This document shows positions 6,878 to 14,316 of a DNA stretch of 17,981 bases, piece by piece. The position numbers and the translations under genes were made by a program. The first letter of the stretch is position 1. The number at the start of each line of letters is the position of its first letter. The notes under the pieces were generated by a model. The model did not search any database. It was not told the DNA's origin and saw only the letters and a list, made by a program, of their open reading frames with translations. The stretch lies in the NCBI GenBank assembly GCA_964631745.1, contig CAZVWV010000079.1, positions 1 to 17,981 of the forward strand, given 5' to 3'. This stretch comes from CAZVWV01 sp964631745. GTDB lineage: Bacteria; Bdellovibrionota_C; UBA2361; JBGSMV01.

Positions 6878-7072
6878 GTGTCCGGTAAAACATTGCAATT
6901 TGGGTCTTTAACCACGGAGGCCACGGCGAACACGGAGAAAATATTGAGGATTTCTCTCTCCGTGACCTCCGTGTTCTCCGTGGTTAAACTCAAATCGCGA
7001 AAACTGCAAATTCCTGTTTTTCCTTTTGAAATCAAAAAATTACAACATCACCGCCACCTTTCTACCGGACAC
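6878..7072. mobile_element. MITE-like element with terminal inverted repeats
   Basis: GTGTCCGGTA (6878-6887) and its exact complement TACCGGACAC (7063-7072) bound about 195 bases. Similarity continues inward for three more bases with one mismatch. A second, nested inverted repeat (6907-6988) lies inside. An 8-base direct repeat TGACTTAT occurs outside both ends (6853-6860 and 7079-7086) and could be a target duplication, although its distances from the two inverted ends are unequal (17 and 6 bases). There is no transposase frame, so movement would require a related full element elsewhere. It fills most of the gap between the unknown gene and pyrE. Confidence 0.5.
6907..6988. repeat. ACGGAG-type inverted repeat, copy A
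   Basis: Perfect 13-base arms TTTAACCACGGAG (6907-6919) and CTCCGTGGTTAAA (6976-6988) surround further CACGGAG words in each arm (ACGGAG recurs about every 8-11 bases). A transcript would fold into a long hairpin. The same ACCAC-GAGG-CACGG phrase appears at 11681-11708. It is nested within the MITE-like element, and no U-run follows, so a terminator role is not supported. Confidence 0.75.
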
Positions 7073-7198
7073 GCATGTTGACTTATTATTTTTACGTAAC
7101 AACTACAGGTAGTTACGGGCAGGGCCAAAAAGCCCGAGCCCCATTCTCGGAAACTTTTGAGCAAAAGCCTTCTAAGTGTTAAGAAGTATCTACAAGCC

Positions 7199-7888
7199 AT
7201 GCAAAAATCCACTCAACCACTAACCAAAAACCAGGAAGCCTTTATCGGGTTCTTACTTAAAAGCCAAGCATTGCAGTTCGGGTCGTTCGTGCTTAAGTCC
7301 GGGCGACATGCGGCTTACTTCGTAAATATGGGGAAGTTTGATTCCGGAAGCGCCATCTCAGAGCTTGGCGAGTATTACGCTGCCCACATTAACGAATACA
7401 TCGCGCCACTGCCGGATCTGATATTTGGTCCGGCTTATAAGGGCATTCCTTTGGCGGTGACAACAGCCGCGGCGCTTTATCAGAAATTCGGAAAAGATAT
7501 CGGCTACACCTTTGACCGTAAAGAAGAAAAAGATCACGGCGATGGCGGCAAACTTGTTGGCCGAAAGATTAATTCCGGGGATCGGGTCGTTATCGTTGAA
7601 GATGTCGTCACGGCGGGTACTACTTTGCGACAGGTCGTCCCTTTTTTAACTGAGACGCTCCGCGCGAAGGTCGTCGGAGTGGTTGTGGCGGTCGATAGAC
7701 AAGAGAAAGGCAGCGGCGAGAAATCTGCGATCAAGGAAGCTGAGGACGAGCTCGGGGTCAAAGTTTTTCCGATTGTGCAGATTCGTCAGATAATAGATTA
7801 TCTTTCAAAGAGTAATCCCACAGGGTATGTAATCCCCCCACAAACGCTAGATGAAGCCCAGCGTTATCTTGAGACTTATGGCAGCTAG
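7199..7888 (+). CDS. pyrE: Orotate phosphoribosyltransferase
   Basis: Joins orotate to PRPP to make orotidine 5'-monophosphate, the fifth step of pyrimidine synthesis. The 229-residue protein (ATG at 7199) aligns well with the ~213-residue enterobacterial type. 'FGSFVLKSGRHAAYF' lies at the orotate-binding start, followed by 'LIFGPAYKGIPLA'. The flexible catalytic loop 'FDRKEEKDHGDGG' is at about 105-117, and the PRPP-binding signature 'VVIVEDVVTAGTT' at about 130-142. A TTG at 7157 would add 14 residues that have no counterpart in the family, so I prefer the ATG, although only a weak AAGAAG lies upstream. A small hairpin AACTAC-AG-GTAGTT (7101-7114) in the leader might be regulatory. Its 3' end overlaps the ccmH-like gene. 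Confidence 0.93.
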   Translation: MQKSTQPLTKNQEAFIGFLLKSQALQFGSFVLKSGRHAAYFVNMGKFDSGSAISELGEYYAAHINEYIAPLPDLIFGPAYKGIPLAVTTAAALYQKFGKDIGYTFDRKEEKDHGDGGKLVGRKINSGDRVVIVEDVVTAGTTLRQVVPFLTETLRAKVVGVVVAVDRQEKGSGEKSAIKEAEDELGVKVFPIVQIRQIIDYLSKSNPTGYVIPPQTLDEAQRYLETYGS

Positions 7889-8321
7889 ATATTTTATTTT
7901 GATATTTTTGATATTCATAGGCGACTCACTGGTGGCCAATGCGCAAGATCAAAGGATCGATTCAGACGCCCATTATATATTCGGAAACGTCATGAGCCCA
8001 TTCTGCCCCGGGCGCTTATTAAACGATTGTCCCAGTGAAAAGGCCGGTCAACTAAAACAAGACATTCGTGAGATGCTCGCTAAAGGCAAGAGCAAAGACG
8101 CCATCTTTAGTGAGCTTATCTCCACTTACGGAGAAGCGGCGCGCGCCGCTCCGCAAAAGAAAGGCTTTGGACTCTTGGCCTACCTTGCGCCCCTGTTTTT
8201 TCTGGGGCTGGGGTTTGTGATCGTAAGATTAGTTGCAAAGACCAGTATCGCCAGCGACGCTGCGCCGCCGGGAGAACTTGATCCCGAGGCCGAACGTAAG
8301 ATTTCTGAGCTTTTGAAGTAG
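7878..8321 (+). CDS. CcmH-like cytochrome c maturation protein
   Basis: Belongs to the CcmH/CycL family, thiol-disulphide proteins that keep the apocytochrome c haem-binding cysteines reduced on the periplasmic side. The 147-residue product has a signal peptide (about 4-22, 'ANA' before the cut). A redox region with Cys43 and Cys51 follows as 'SPFCPGRLLNDC', a CX7C spacing instead of the classical close pair. Helices follow with 'MLAKGKSKDAIFSELISTYGE', typical of the family, and a C-terminal membrane anchor at about 98-120. I chose the ATG at 7878, overlapping pyrE by 11 bases; an in-frame ATG at 7851 would add nine residues before the signal sequence. The frame overlaps pyrE, so the two are presumably cotranscribed. 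No other ccm genes are present in the window. Confidence 0.78.
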   Translation: MAARYFILIFLIFIGDSLVANAQDQRIDSDAHYIFGNVMSPFCPGRLLNDCPSEKAGQLKQDIREMLAKGKSKDAIFSELISTYGEAARAAPQKKGFGLLAYLAPLFFLGLGFVIVRLVAKTSIASDAAPPGELDPEAERKISELLK

Positions 8322-8339
8322 TGAGCCACGGTCACTACT
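8317..8339. terminator. Hairpin spanning the convergent stop codons
   Basis: AGTAGTGA (8317-8324) and TCACTACT (8332-8339) are perfect complements around a 7-base loop GCCACGG. The left arm contains the ccmH-like stop codon and the right arm touches the stop codon of the convergent sco gene. No T-run follows on either strand, so if it terminates transcription it does so without the classic tail. It may instead protect both 3' ends. Confidence 0.4.
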
Positions 8340-8896
8340 CAGCGATGCTCGTTTCTGATACCCGAAATCAACGCCCGCGCTTCTGCTTCGAACTCCGCAT
8401 CGTTGCCACGAAAACTCCCTCGAATTTGGCCCATGTGATCGGTAAAGACCACGCGCGTGTTGTGTTCTTCGGTTGTGTCACCTAGATAGAGCATAATCTG
8501 TTCCGCAAATTTGGCGCTTTCTGCTTTGGGAAGGGTGACGAAATGCCATCTTTCAAGGGGTAATTCCAGTTTGGCGGCGTAATTGGCCAGGGCTTCTGCC
8601 GTATCGCGCTCGGGATCGACACTGATCGAGAGCAGGTTTAGTTCCGGATTTTCCAGTGACAACGCTTTAAGTTTTGAGTTGATGGCCGGGCAGATTTTGG
8701 GGCAAGATGAGAAGAAGAAATTTATTGCCCAGCTGCCATCATGCAAAGAGGTATTATCCACTTTGCGGCCCTGAATATCGGTAAATGAAAACTCGGGAAG
8801 GCGCCCTAATATTGGTGGCGGCTCAGAGACCGGGACTAGCCTGAAGGCCAAGTAGGCCACAACCATAAGCGCGGCGAAGGCCAAGATCTTTTTCAT
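8339..8896 (-). CDS. SCO1/SenC family copper chaperone
   Basis: A 185-residue membrane-anchored periplasmic protein that helps build the CuA site of cytochrome c oxidase. An uncleaved N-terminal anchor (about 4-20) precedes a thioredoxin-like domain. The copper-binding CXXXC motif is 'SSCPKICP' (Cys65, Cys69), and the required histidine is His145 in 'EEHNTRVVFTD'. The full ligand set is present, so copper binding should be intact. 'SISVDPERDT' is the usual family strand. It is translationally coupled to ctaB: the ATG overlaps the ctaB TGA (ATGA). It is convergent with the ccmH-like gene. The oxidase subunits themselves are not in the window. Confidence 0.92.
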   Translation of the reverse strand: MKKILAFAALMVVAYLAFRLVPVSEPPPILGRLPEFSFTDIQGRKVDNTSLHDGSWAINFFFSSCPKICPAINSKLKALSLENPELNLLSISVDPERDTAEALANYAAKLELPLERWHFVTLPKAESAKFAEQIMLYLGDTTEEHNTRVVFTDHMGQIRGSFRGNDAEFEAEARALISGIRNEHR

Positions 8897-9765
8897 ACCG
8901 AAAGCTTGTAGTCAATCAAGATGCCGATCAAAAGGGCTGGCAGAAATATGAGCGATGTCTTTAGGAGTTTCCAGGCATCGTCGCGCGATCTGGATTCCGA
9001 TGCTAGCAAGCCGACATACAGCATGGCCGCTCCGGCAAATCCGGTGGCGATTACGTAAGCGCTGCCGAGATGACCCCAGAAGGCCGGAATTAAAGAGACG
9101 GGGATTAACAGCAACGAATAGATCTTAATTTGACGGAAAGTGCTGCGCCCATCCGGATCGACCACGGGCAACATCTTTATACCTGCCGCTGCGTAATCAT
9201 CTTTATACATCCAAGCAATCGCAAAAAAATGCGGGTGCTGCCAGAGAAACAGAATCGAAAACATGACCCAAGCGCCAAAGTCGAGGTGTCCCGTGTGCGC
9301 GACCCAACCACCCATGGGCGGCATGGCTCCGGGAATTGCGCCAACCATGGTGTTGAGCCAGGTAATGCGCTTAAGCGGGGTGTAAACAAGCACATACAGA
9401 AAGGCCGTGAGAAGCGCCAAAAATCCGGTGAGTAAGTTTACCTGAGCCGCCAATAAACTTGTGCCGCTAAGCACCAATAAAATTCCAAGCGCCAGCGCGT
9501 TGGCAGGGGAGATCTCGCCGGTTACGAGAGGGCGCATGCAGGTTCGCTTCATGCGCGCATCACTCTCACGTTCAAGATAGCAGTTTAGCGTGGCAGCTCC
9601 AGCGCAACTTAGAAAGGTTCCGATGAGGGTGATCACCAGAACTACGGGCTGAATCTTCCCCTCGCTGGCCAAGAGATATCCGATCAGGGTGGAAACCATT
9701 ACCATGGTGCCGATGCGGGGCTTCATTAAATCCAGATACTTGGCGATCATCAAAAGAGCATCCAA
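8893..9765 (-). CDS. ctaB: Protohaem IX farnesyltransferase (haem O synthase)
   Basis: A 290-residue UbiA-superfamily membrane prenyltransferase that farnesylates haem B to haem O for haem-copper oxidases. The first prenyl-diphosphate motif is 'NCYLERESDARMKRT' (Asn61, Glu65, Asp69), with Glu where many relatives have Asp. The next loop has the conserved 'VYTPLKR', and the second motif region contains 'WMYKDDYAAAGIKMLPVVD'. About eight to nine membrane segments are visible. The start at 9765 follows the family, but an in-frame Met six residues in (9750) is equally plausible. It is the first gene of a ctaB-sco1 pair with a 4-base overlap. No ctaA (haem A synthase) follows, so haem A or haem O use cannot be decided. 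Confidence 0.93.
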   Translation of the reverse strand: MDALLMIAKYLDLMKPRIGTMVMVSTLIGYLLASEGKIQPVVLVITLIGTFLSCAGAATLNCYLERESDARMKRTCMRPLVTGEISPANALALGILLVLSGTSLLAAQVNLLTGFLALLTAFLYVLVYTPLKRITWLNTMVGAIPGAMPPMGGWVAHTGHLDFGAWVMFSILFLWQHPHFFAIAWMYKDDYAAAGIKMLPVVDPDGRSTFRQIKIYSLLLIPVSLIPAFWGHLGSAYVIATGFAGAAMLYVGLLASESRSRDDAWKLLKTSLIFLPALLIGILIDYKLSV

Positions 9766-10171
9766 CGCCTGAGCGTATTTGTCAAAGGCGCCTTCCTGGA
9801 CAACACTCCTTGCTTTGGGCGTCTTGTTGGGAATTGATTGTTGCGTTAGATTTATCGCATGTTTGAGCGATACACCGCGCCTTTACTGAGTAGCTCGGAA
9901 TTCATAAGACGGCTAGTAACAGGGAATTATTCGCAACCGGGTATGCCCCATTTAGTGGGATTTTGTTCCTTACCACGGTGGGAATTTTAGTAGTTCCGGT
10001 TGCTCATCGATTGCGGCATCGCTTTCATGTTGAGGAACATGGCGGGCGGGATTAGTGACATCGCAGTTCCAACCGAATCAGCCCAACCCCTCGCTGAAGC
10101 ATCACAGGAAGATCGTCCTCGAAAGAGCATTATCCCTTTCGCAATCTCTTCACAAAGCCTAGCCTGGAGAG
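9766..10171. other. 406-base gap without an intact gene
   Basis: This lies between two divergent genes (ctaB on minus, the L12-like gene on plus), so both promoters should lie here. A TTGACA on the minus strand (9780-9785) is too close to the ctaB start to serve it well. The only coding-like signal is the plus-strand frame at 9894-10055, listed separately. I see no RNA gene or repeat. Confidence 0.5.
9894..10055 (+). pseudogene. Possible fossil of a membrane antiporter N-terminus
   Basis: An open stretch of about 53 codons without a proper start encodes one hydrophobic helix, 'ILFLTTVGILVVPVAHRLR', then a short charged tail and a stop. The hydrophobic segment ending in 'VVPVAHRLR' resembles the first helix of Kef/CPA2-type cation:proton antiporters, where 'PLFHRL' is usual. 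Nothing downstream continues the family. This may be a truncated remnant or a chance hydrophobic frame. Confidence 0.2.
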
Positions 10172-10552
10172 ATGGATGACATACTTCGTATTATCTCAGA
10201 ACAATTTGGACTATCTCTTACCACCACTAGCCTTTTACTTGGTCTTATAGTGGGCTTTATGCTTGGAAAGGTTGGTAAAGCGCACGTACCAGAACGCACC
10301 ACCAGGGTTCAAACTAATCAACCTAGCCATTTTAGCAAACAAGTTGGCGACACCCAGCAGACGCAAATAAATCTGAATGGGCAAAATATTGCCCTAGATT
10401 CTGAAAATTCACGCGCTATTTACGCTCTGCTGCGGAGCGGCAAGACCGTAGATGCCATTAAGCTAGTTAGAGAGGCAACCAATCTCGATTTAAAGACTGC
10501 CAAAGACGTAGTAGAAGGCATGCAACGCGCAATGGCTCTGCGAAAATCATAG
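10172..10552 (+). CDS. Membrane-anchored protein with L7/L12 C-terminal-like segment
   Basis: A 126-residue protein. Residues about 13-34 are one hydrophobic segment ('SLLLGLIVGFMLGKVGK'), then a polar linker of about 50 residues. A C-terminal helical part, 'TVDAIKLVREATNLDLKTAKDVVEG', closely resembles the two helices of the ribosomal protein bL12 C-terminal domain that contact translation factors. Only about half of that domain is present and there is no bL12 N-terminal dimerisation region, so this is not the ribosomal stalk protein. An upstream in-frame stop at 10160 forces the start at or after the ATG at 10172. A GGAGAG directly abuts that ATG, unusually close for a ribosome site. It is convergent with gpsA, 20 bases away. 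Function is unknown. Confidence 0.7.
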   Translation: MDDILRIISEQFGLSLTTTSLLLGLIVGFMLGKVGKAHVPERTTRVQTNQPSHFSKQVGDTQQTQINLNGQNIALDSENSRAIYALLRSGKTVDAIKLVREATNLDLKTAKDVVEGMQRAMALRKS

Positions 10553-10572
10553 ATTCTTGCCGACACCCCATC

Positions 10573-11601
10573 CTACTGAAACTCGCGCTTGATGGGCCTA
10601 GACAACAAAGCCTTGGCCATCGTTGCTGGAGTATCATGCCCTTCTAGCAAGGAAACAACGCGCTCGGTTATGGGCATTTCGATGCCATAGCGCTTCGAGA
10701 GCTGAAGGATTATGGGCGCTGTGTGCACCCCTTCTGAGACGGAACCGAGCGATGCTAAAATTTCAGGTAGTTTCTCTCCGCGTCCAAGACGCAGCCCCAC
10801 AGTTCGGTTTCGGCTTAAGTCCGAGCTGGCGGTCATGGCAAGGTCGCCTAGCCCAGAAAGCCCAAACAAGGTCATACGATCGGCGCCAAGCGCTTCGGCA
10901 AAACGCACAATTTCTGCAAGCCCACGCGTGATTAGCCCCGCGCGCGCCGAATCGCCGTATCCGAGCCCGTCAGAAACACCGGCCGCCAAGGCGATAATAT
11001 TTTTTACTATGCCGCCAAGCTCCACACCTAATGGATCTGTAGAAACGTAAACTTTCATGGTGTCGCCGCTAAAGAGCTCTGCCACCGCGCGCGCCACGCT
11101 CTCATCTTTTGAGGCAGCCACTACGCCGCAGGGCTTACCGGCAGTAACGTCATCGGCGAAACTGGGCCCAGAAAGGACGCAACTCTTAATCTCACCTGGC
11201 AATTTGCTCGCGATAAACTGTAGCGGAGTCAACAACGTGGCTAGCTCCATACCCTTTATGACGCTCACTAGCGTGTGCGCACCGGAGATCTTCAATTTTG
11301 GCACTACATCCGAGAGCGCTTTTGAGGGAACGGCTAACACGATAAATTCAGAATCGAAGGTGTCCTCAATATTTGAGGTGGCACGAAAATTATCTGAAAG
11401 TGAGATGTTTTTTAGCGCGGACGGGTTTAGATGGTTAGCGTTTATGGCGGATACAATCTCTGCTTGATTGCTCCACCCCAATACTGGAAGGCCTTTTCGC
11501 CCCAGGTGATTGGCCAGCGCCGTACCCCAATTGCCCAGCCCCAAAACAGAGACGCTGGGCGGCGCTGCTGAAATGGGCGGTGTCGCTGATTTTGATTGCA
11601 C
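10573..11601 (-). CDS. gpsA: Glycerol-3-phosphate dehydrogenase [NAD(P)+]
   Basis: Reduces dihydroxyacetone phosphate to sn-glycerol 3-phosphate, the backbone of membrane phospholipids. The 342-residue cytosolic protein has the N-terminal Rossmann motif 'VLGLGNWGTALANHLG' (glycine-rich loop 21-26). The substrate segments 'SVIKGME' and 'VLSGPSFADDV' are present, and so is the catalytic lysine region 'ELGGIVKNIIALAAGVSDG' near residue 198. 'GDLAMTASSDLSRNRTVG' is also characteristic. The start is a GTG at 11599-11601 with GAGGA five to nine bases upstream. It gives a ~16-residue proline/serine-rich N-terminal extension before the first strand, longer than usual. It lies downstream of gyrA on the same strand. 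Confidence 0.95.
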   Translation of the reverse strand: MQSKSATPPISAAPPSVSVLGLGNWGTALANHLGRKGLPVLGWSNQAEIVSAINANHLNPSALKNISLSDNFRATSNIEDTFDSEFIVLAVPSKALSDVVPKLKISGAHTLVSVIKGMELATLLTPLQFIASKLPGEIKSCVLSGPSFADDVTAGKPCGVVAASKDESVARAVAELFSGDTMKVYVSTDPLGVELGGIVKNIIALAAGVSDGLGYGDSARAGLITRGLAEIVRFAEALGADRMTLFGLSGLGDLAMTASSDLSRNRTVGLRLGRGEKLPEILASLGSVSEGVHTAPIILQLSKRYGIEMPITERVVSLLEGHDTPATMAKALLSRPIKREFQ

Positions 11602-11649
11602 TATTCCTCGTAATTGCTCATAAACTCAGAGTAGCTTCTTGCTACGTGT

Positions 11650-11708
11650 ACCTCAGTGGTAAAAACTTCTGAACAATTTCACCACTGAGGTCACGGAGTT
11701 CCACGGAG
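11650..11708. repeat. ACGGAG-type inverted repeat, copy B
   Basis: ACCTCAGTGGT (11650-11660) and ACCACTGAGGT (11681-11691) are perfect 11-base complements. The right arm continues into CACGGAG and CCACGGAG words that match copy A at 6907-6988 in order and spacing. It occupies the middle of the 151-base gap between gyrA and gpsA, and on the minus strand lies just after the gyrA stop. No U-run follows, so a terminator role is possible but unproven. Confidence 0.65.
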
Positions 11709-11752
11709 TGGGCCAACTCACACCCGGAGTTACCCGGATTAATGAGTAGGTA

Positions 11753-14227
11753 CTATTCCTCGTCGGGAGTACTTTCCCTTATCGGAGAAACCGCTACAAC
11801 TTTCTCAGCGCCATCAAAATTGATTAAACGCACCCCTTTTGTGTTTCTTCCAATAACTGAGAGATCCTTGGCTTTGAATCGAATTACCATCCCAGAGCTT
11901 GTGATTAACATAAGCTCACTTGAGTTATCGACTATACACACCGAGACAACATTTCCGTTTCTCTCGTCGGTCTTAATATCGATTAAGCCTTTGCCGCCTC
12001 TATTTTGGGAGCGGTAATCAGAGACTAAACTTCGCTTACCAAAACCGTTCTCGCAAACTGTTAGCAAGGTTAGCTCATCGCCTTCTTTTCCGACATTGGC
12101 GGCTGTGGTGGAGACCACACCCATACCGACAACCAGATCACCCTCCTCAAGACTTATGCCTCGAACGCCTGTGGCGGCGCGACCCATGGCGCGCACCTGA
12201 TCTTCCGAAAAGCGTATAGCCATGCCGCTCTTGGTGGCGAGCAAGAAATCGTCTGTGCCGGAAGAGATAGCCGCCCCGATCAACGAATCTCCATCGCGCA
12301 GCGAACAGGCCACGATTCCGCTTCTGCGCGCATTAGAGAATTCCATCAACCCCACTTTCTTAATCACCCCTTGGCGAGTGCACATGACCACATATTTATT
12401 ATCGACAAACTCTCTCACCGGTAAGATCGCGGTAATACTCTCATCCGGCTTTAAGTGCAGCAGATTCACCAAGGCGCGCCCTCTGGCAACGCGTCCGGCT
12501 TCCGGAACTTCGTAGACCTTCTGCCAGTACAATCTGCCAAAGGTCGTAAACACCAGCAAATCAGAGAGCGTGGATGTCACGAACAGATGCTCTACGAAAT
12601 CTTCTTCACGTTGAGCCGCGCCGGTCACACCTTTACCGCCCCGCTTTTGCGATCTATAAAGCGAGGTGGGGGTGCGCTTTATGTAACCTTCGTGCGAGAC
12701 AGTCACGACCATCTCCTCGTCTTCGATCAGATCTTCGACCCCGATCTCTGTTGTGGCCTCAACGATCTGAGTGCGGCGCGCGTCACCGAATTTATCCCGA
12801 AGCTCGTGCAGCTCCGCAACGATAATTGCGTCAACTTTTTTCACATCCGATAGAATCTCCATAAGATGCTTGATCAGTTCGGCCAACTCGGCATGCTCCT
12901 GATCGATGGCCAGGCGCTCCATACCCGTTAGTTTTTGCAGGCGCAATTCCAGGATAGCCTGCGCTTGAACTTCGGAGAGCTTGTAGTTTGCGATCAAACC
13001 ATCCTTGGCCTCTTTAGGAGTTTGCGATTTCTTTATCAGCGCAATTATGTCGTCTATGTTTAAGAGCGCAATCTTAAAGCCTTCCAAGATATGCATTCTT
13101 TCTTGGGCTTTCTTAAGGTCAAATTGGGTGCGCCTAGTCACCACATCGCGTCGGTGACTGATAAAATGAGAGAGCAGTTCGATTACGCCACAAACCACGG
13201 GGCGACCGTCCACGATGGCCAGATTAATCACACCAAAGCTGGTTTGCAGCGGCGTGAGTTTGAAGAGCTGGTTTAGCACCACATCGGTAGTAGCGTCACG
13301 CTTTAGCTCTATGACGATTCGCATGCCGGTGCGATCGGATTCGTCTCGCAAACGCGAAATTCCGTCCACTGTTTTTTCGTTTACAAGCTCGGCGATTTTT
13401 TCCAATAGACGAGACTTATTAACTTGAAACGGAATTTCAGTTACGATGATAGCTTCCACTTCGCGCGACTTAGCTTTTAGCTGTTCTAGATGAGTCTTGG
13501 CACGTAAATGAATAATGCCCTTACCGGTTTGGTAAGCGCTCCGGATGATCGATGAGCCGTAAATGATTCCACCTGTTGGAAAATCCGGTCCCGGAAGATG
13601 TTCCATTAACTCAGCCACCGTAAGCTGCGGATTGCCGATTAGCGCCACCGTGGCATTTACTATCTCCCCTAAATTATGCGGAGGAATATGCGTGGCCATG
13701 CCCACGGCTATGCCGTCTGCGCCGTTCAATAGCAAATTCGGCAGGCGAGCGGGCAACACCAGCGGCTCGTCTGTGGTCTCATCAAAGTTTGGCTGAAAAT
13801 CAATGGTGTCTTTCTCGATGTCTTCGAGCATGGCTTCCGCCAGCGCCGTCATGCGAGCTTCTGTGTATCGATAGGCCGCGGCCGGATCACCATCAATTGA
13901 GCCGAAGTTACCTTGGCCATCTACTAACGGATAACGAAGGTTCCATGGTTGCGCCAAACGTACAAGCGCTTCATAAACCGAAGAGTCTCCGTGAGGATGA
14001 AATTTCTTTAAGACTTCTCCGACGACACCGGCGCATTTTGAGTGTTTACGGTTGGAAACCAGCCCCTCGCTGAACATGGCGTAAAGGATGCGCCGTTGAA
14101 CGGGCTTTAGCCCATCGCGCACATCAGGAAGGGCGCGCCCCACGATTACGCTCATGGCGTAGTCCATGTAGGACTGGCGCATTTCGTCTTCTATGTTGAC
14201 TTGAGTTATCTGAGTTTCAACGTCCAT
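11753..14227 (-). CDS. gyrA: DNA gyrase subunit A
   Basis: An 824-residue type IIA topoisomerase subunit that cuts and rejoins DNA and, with GyrB, adds negative supercoils. The N-terminal breakage-reunion domain opens 'SYMDYAMSVIVGRALPDVRDG'. The catalytic tyrosine is Tyr121 in 'AYRYTEARM'. The quinolone-determining segment reads 'HPHGDSSVYEALVR': Ser82 sits at the E. coli Ser83 position and Glu86 at the Asp87 position. Glu there is natural in many lineages and is not by itself a resistance mark. The C-terminal beta-pinwheel carries the GyrA box as 'QKRGGKG' near residue 530, which marks it as GyrA and not ParC. Length is close to usual. gyrB is not in the window. pepA lies 89 bases upstream on the same strand. 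Confidence 0.97.
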   Translation of the reverse strand: MDVETQITQVNIEDEMRQSYMDYAMSVIVGRALPDVRDGLKPVQRRILYAMFSEGLVSNRKHSKCAGVVGEVLKKFHPHGDSSVYEALVRLAQPWNLRYPLVDGQGNFGSIDGDPAAAYRYTEARMTALAEAMLEDIEKDTIDFQPNFDETTDEPLVLPARLPNLLLNGADGIAVGMATHIPPHNLGEIVNATVALIGNPQLTVAELMEHLPGPDFPTGGIIYGSSIIRSAYQTGKGIIHLRAKTHLEQLKAKSREVEAIIVTEIPFQVNKSRLLEKIAELVNEKTVDGISRLRDESDRTGMRIVIELKRDATTDVVLNQLFKLTPLQTSFGVINLAIVDGRPVVCGVIELLSHFISHRRDVVTRRTQFDLKKAQERMHILEGFKIALLNIDDIIALIKKSQTPKEAKDGLIANYKLSEVQAQAILELRLQKLTGMERLAIDQEHAELAELIKHLMEILSDVKKVDAIIVAELHELRDKFGDARRTQIVEATTEIGVEDLIEDEEMVVTVSHEGYIKRTPTSLYRSQKRGGKGVTGAAQREEDFVEHLFVTSTLSDLLVFTTFGRLYWQKVYEVPEAGRVARGRALVNLLHLKPDESITAILPVREFVDNKYVVMCTRQGVIKKVGLMEFSNARRSGIVACSLRDGDSLIGAAISSGTDDFLLATKSGMAIRFSEDQVRAMGRAATGVRGISLEEGDLVVGMGVVSTTAANVGKEGDELTLLTVCENGFGKRSLVSDYRSQNRGGKGLIDIKTDERNGNVVSVCIVDNSSELMLITSSGMVIRFKAKDLSVIGRNTKGVRLINFDGAEKVVAVSPIRESTPDEE

Positions 14228-14316
14228 CTATCTCGTTCTCCAGTCCACTCAATTTATAATTAGTAGATTAAGGAGGCAAGCTTTTGATGCAAAACAGATG
14301 GTTCTTTTGAGGGCGT

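Noticed and set aside
6696..6893. Minus-strand 65-residue frame
   Set aside because: It begins inside the MITE-like terminal repeat and overlaps the 6485-6799 gene in another frame, which has the better ribosome site. Treated as a shadow.
6863..7081. Frames of 63-72 residues on both strands through the inverted repeat
   Set aside because: Translations of a palindromic element are open on both strands by symmetry. No start signal or family resemblance.
7157..7198. TTG start giving PyrE 14 extra residues
   Set aside because: The extension has no counterpart in PyrE proteins and its upstream ribosome site is no better than that of the ATG at 7199.
9130..9435. Plus-strand 101-residue frame inside ctaB
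   Set aside because: Antisense shadow; its translation is low-complexity and unlike any known protein.
12455..12853. Plus-strand 132-residue frame inside gyrA
   Set aside because: Antisense shadow of a strongly conserved coding region; no independent start signal or family match.
11753..14227. Quinolone-resistance allele of gyrA
   Set aside because: Ser is present at the key position. Glu at the E. coli Asp87 position is the natural residue in many lineages and cannot be called resistance from sequence alone.
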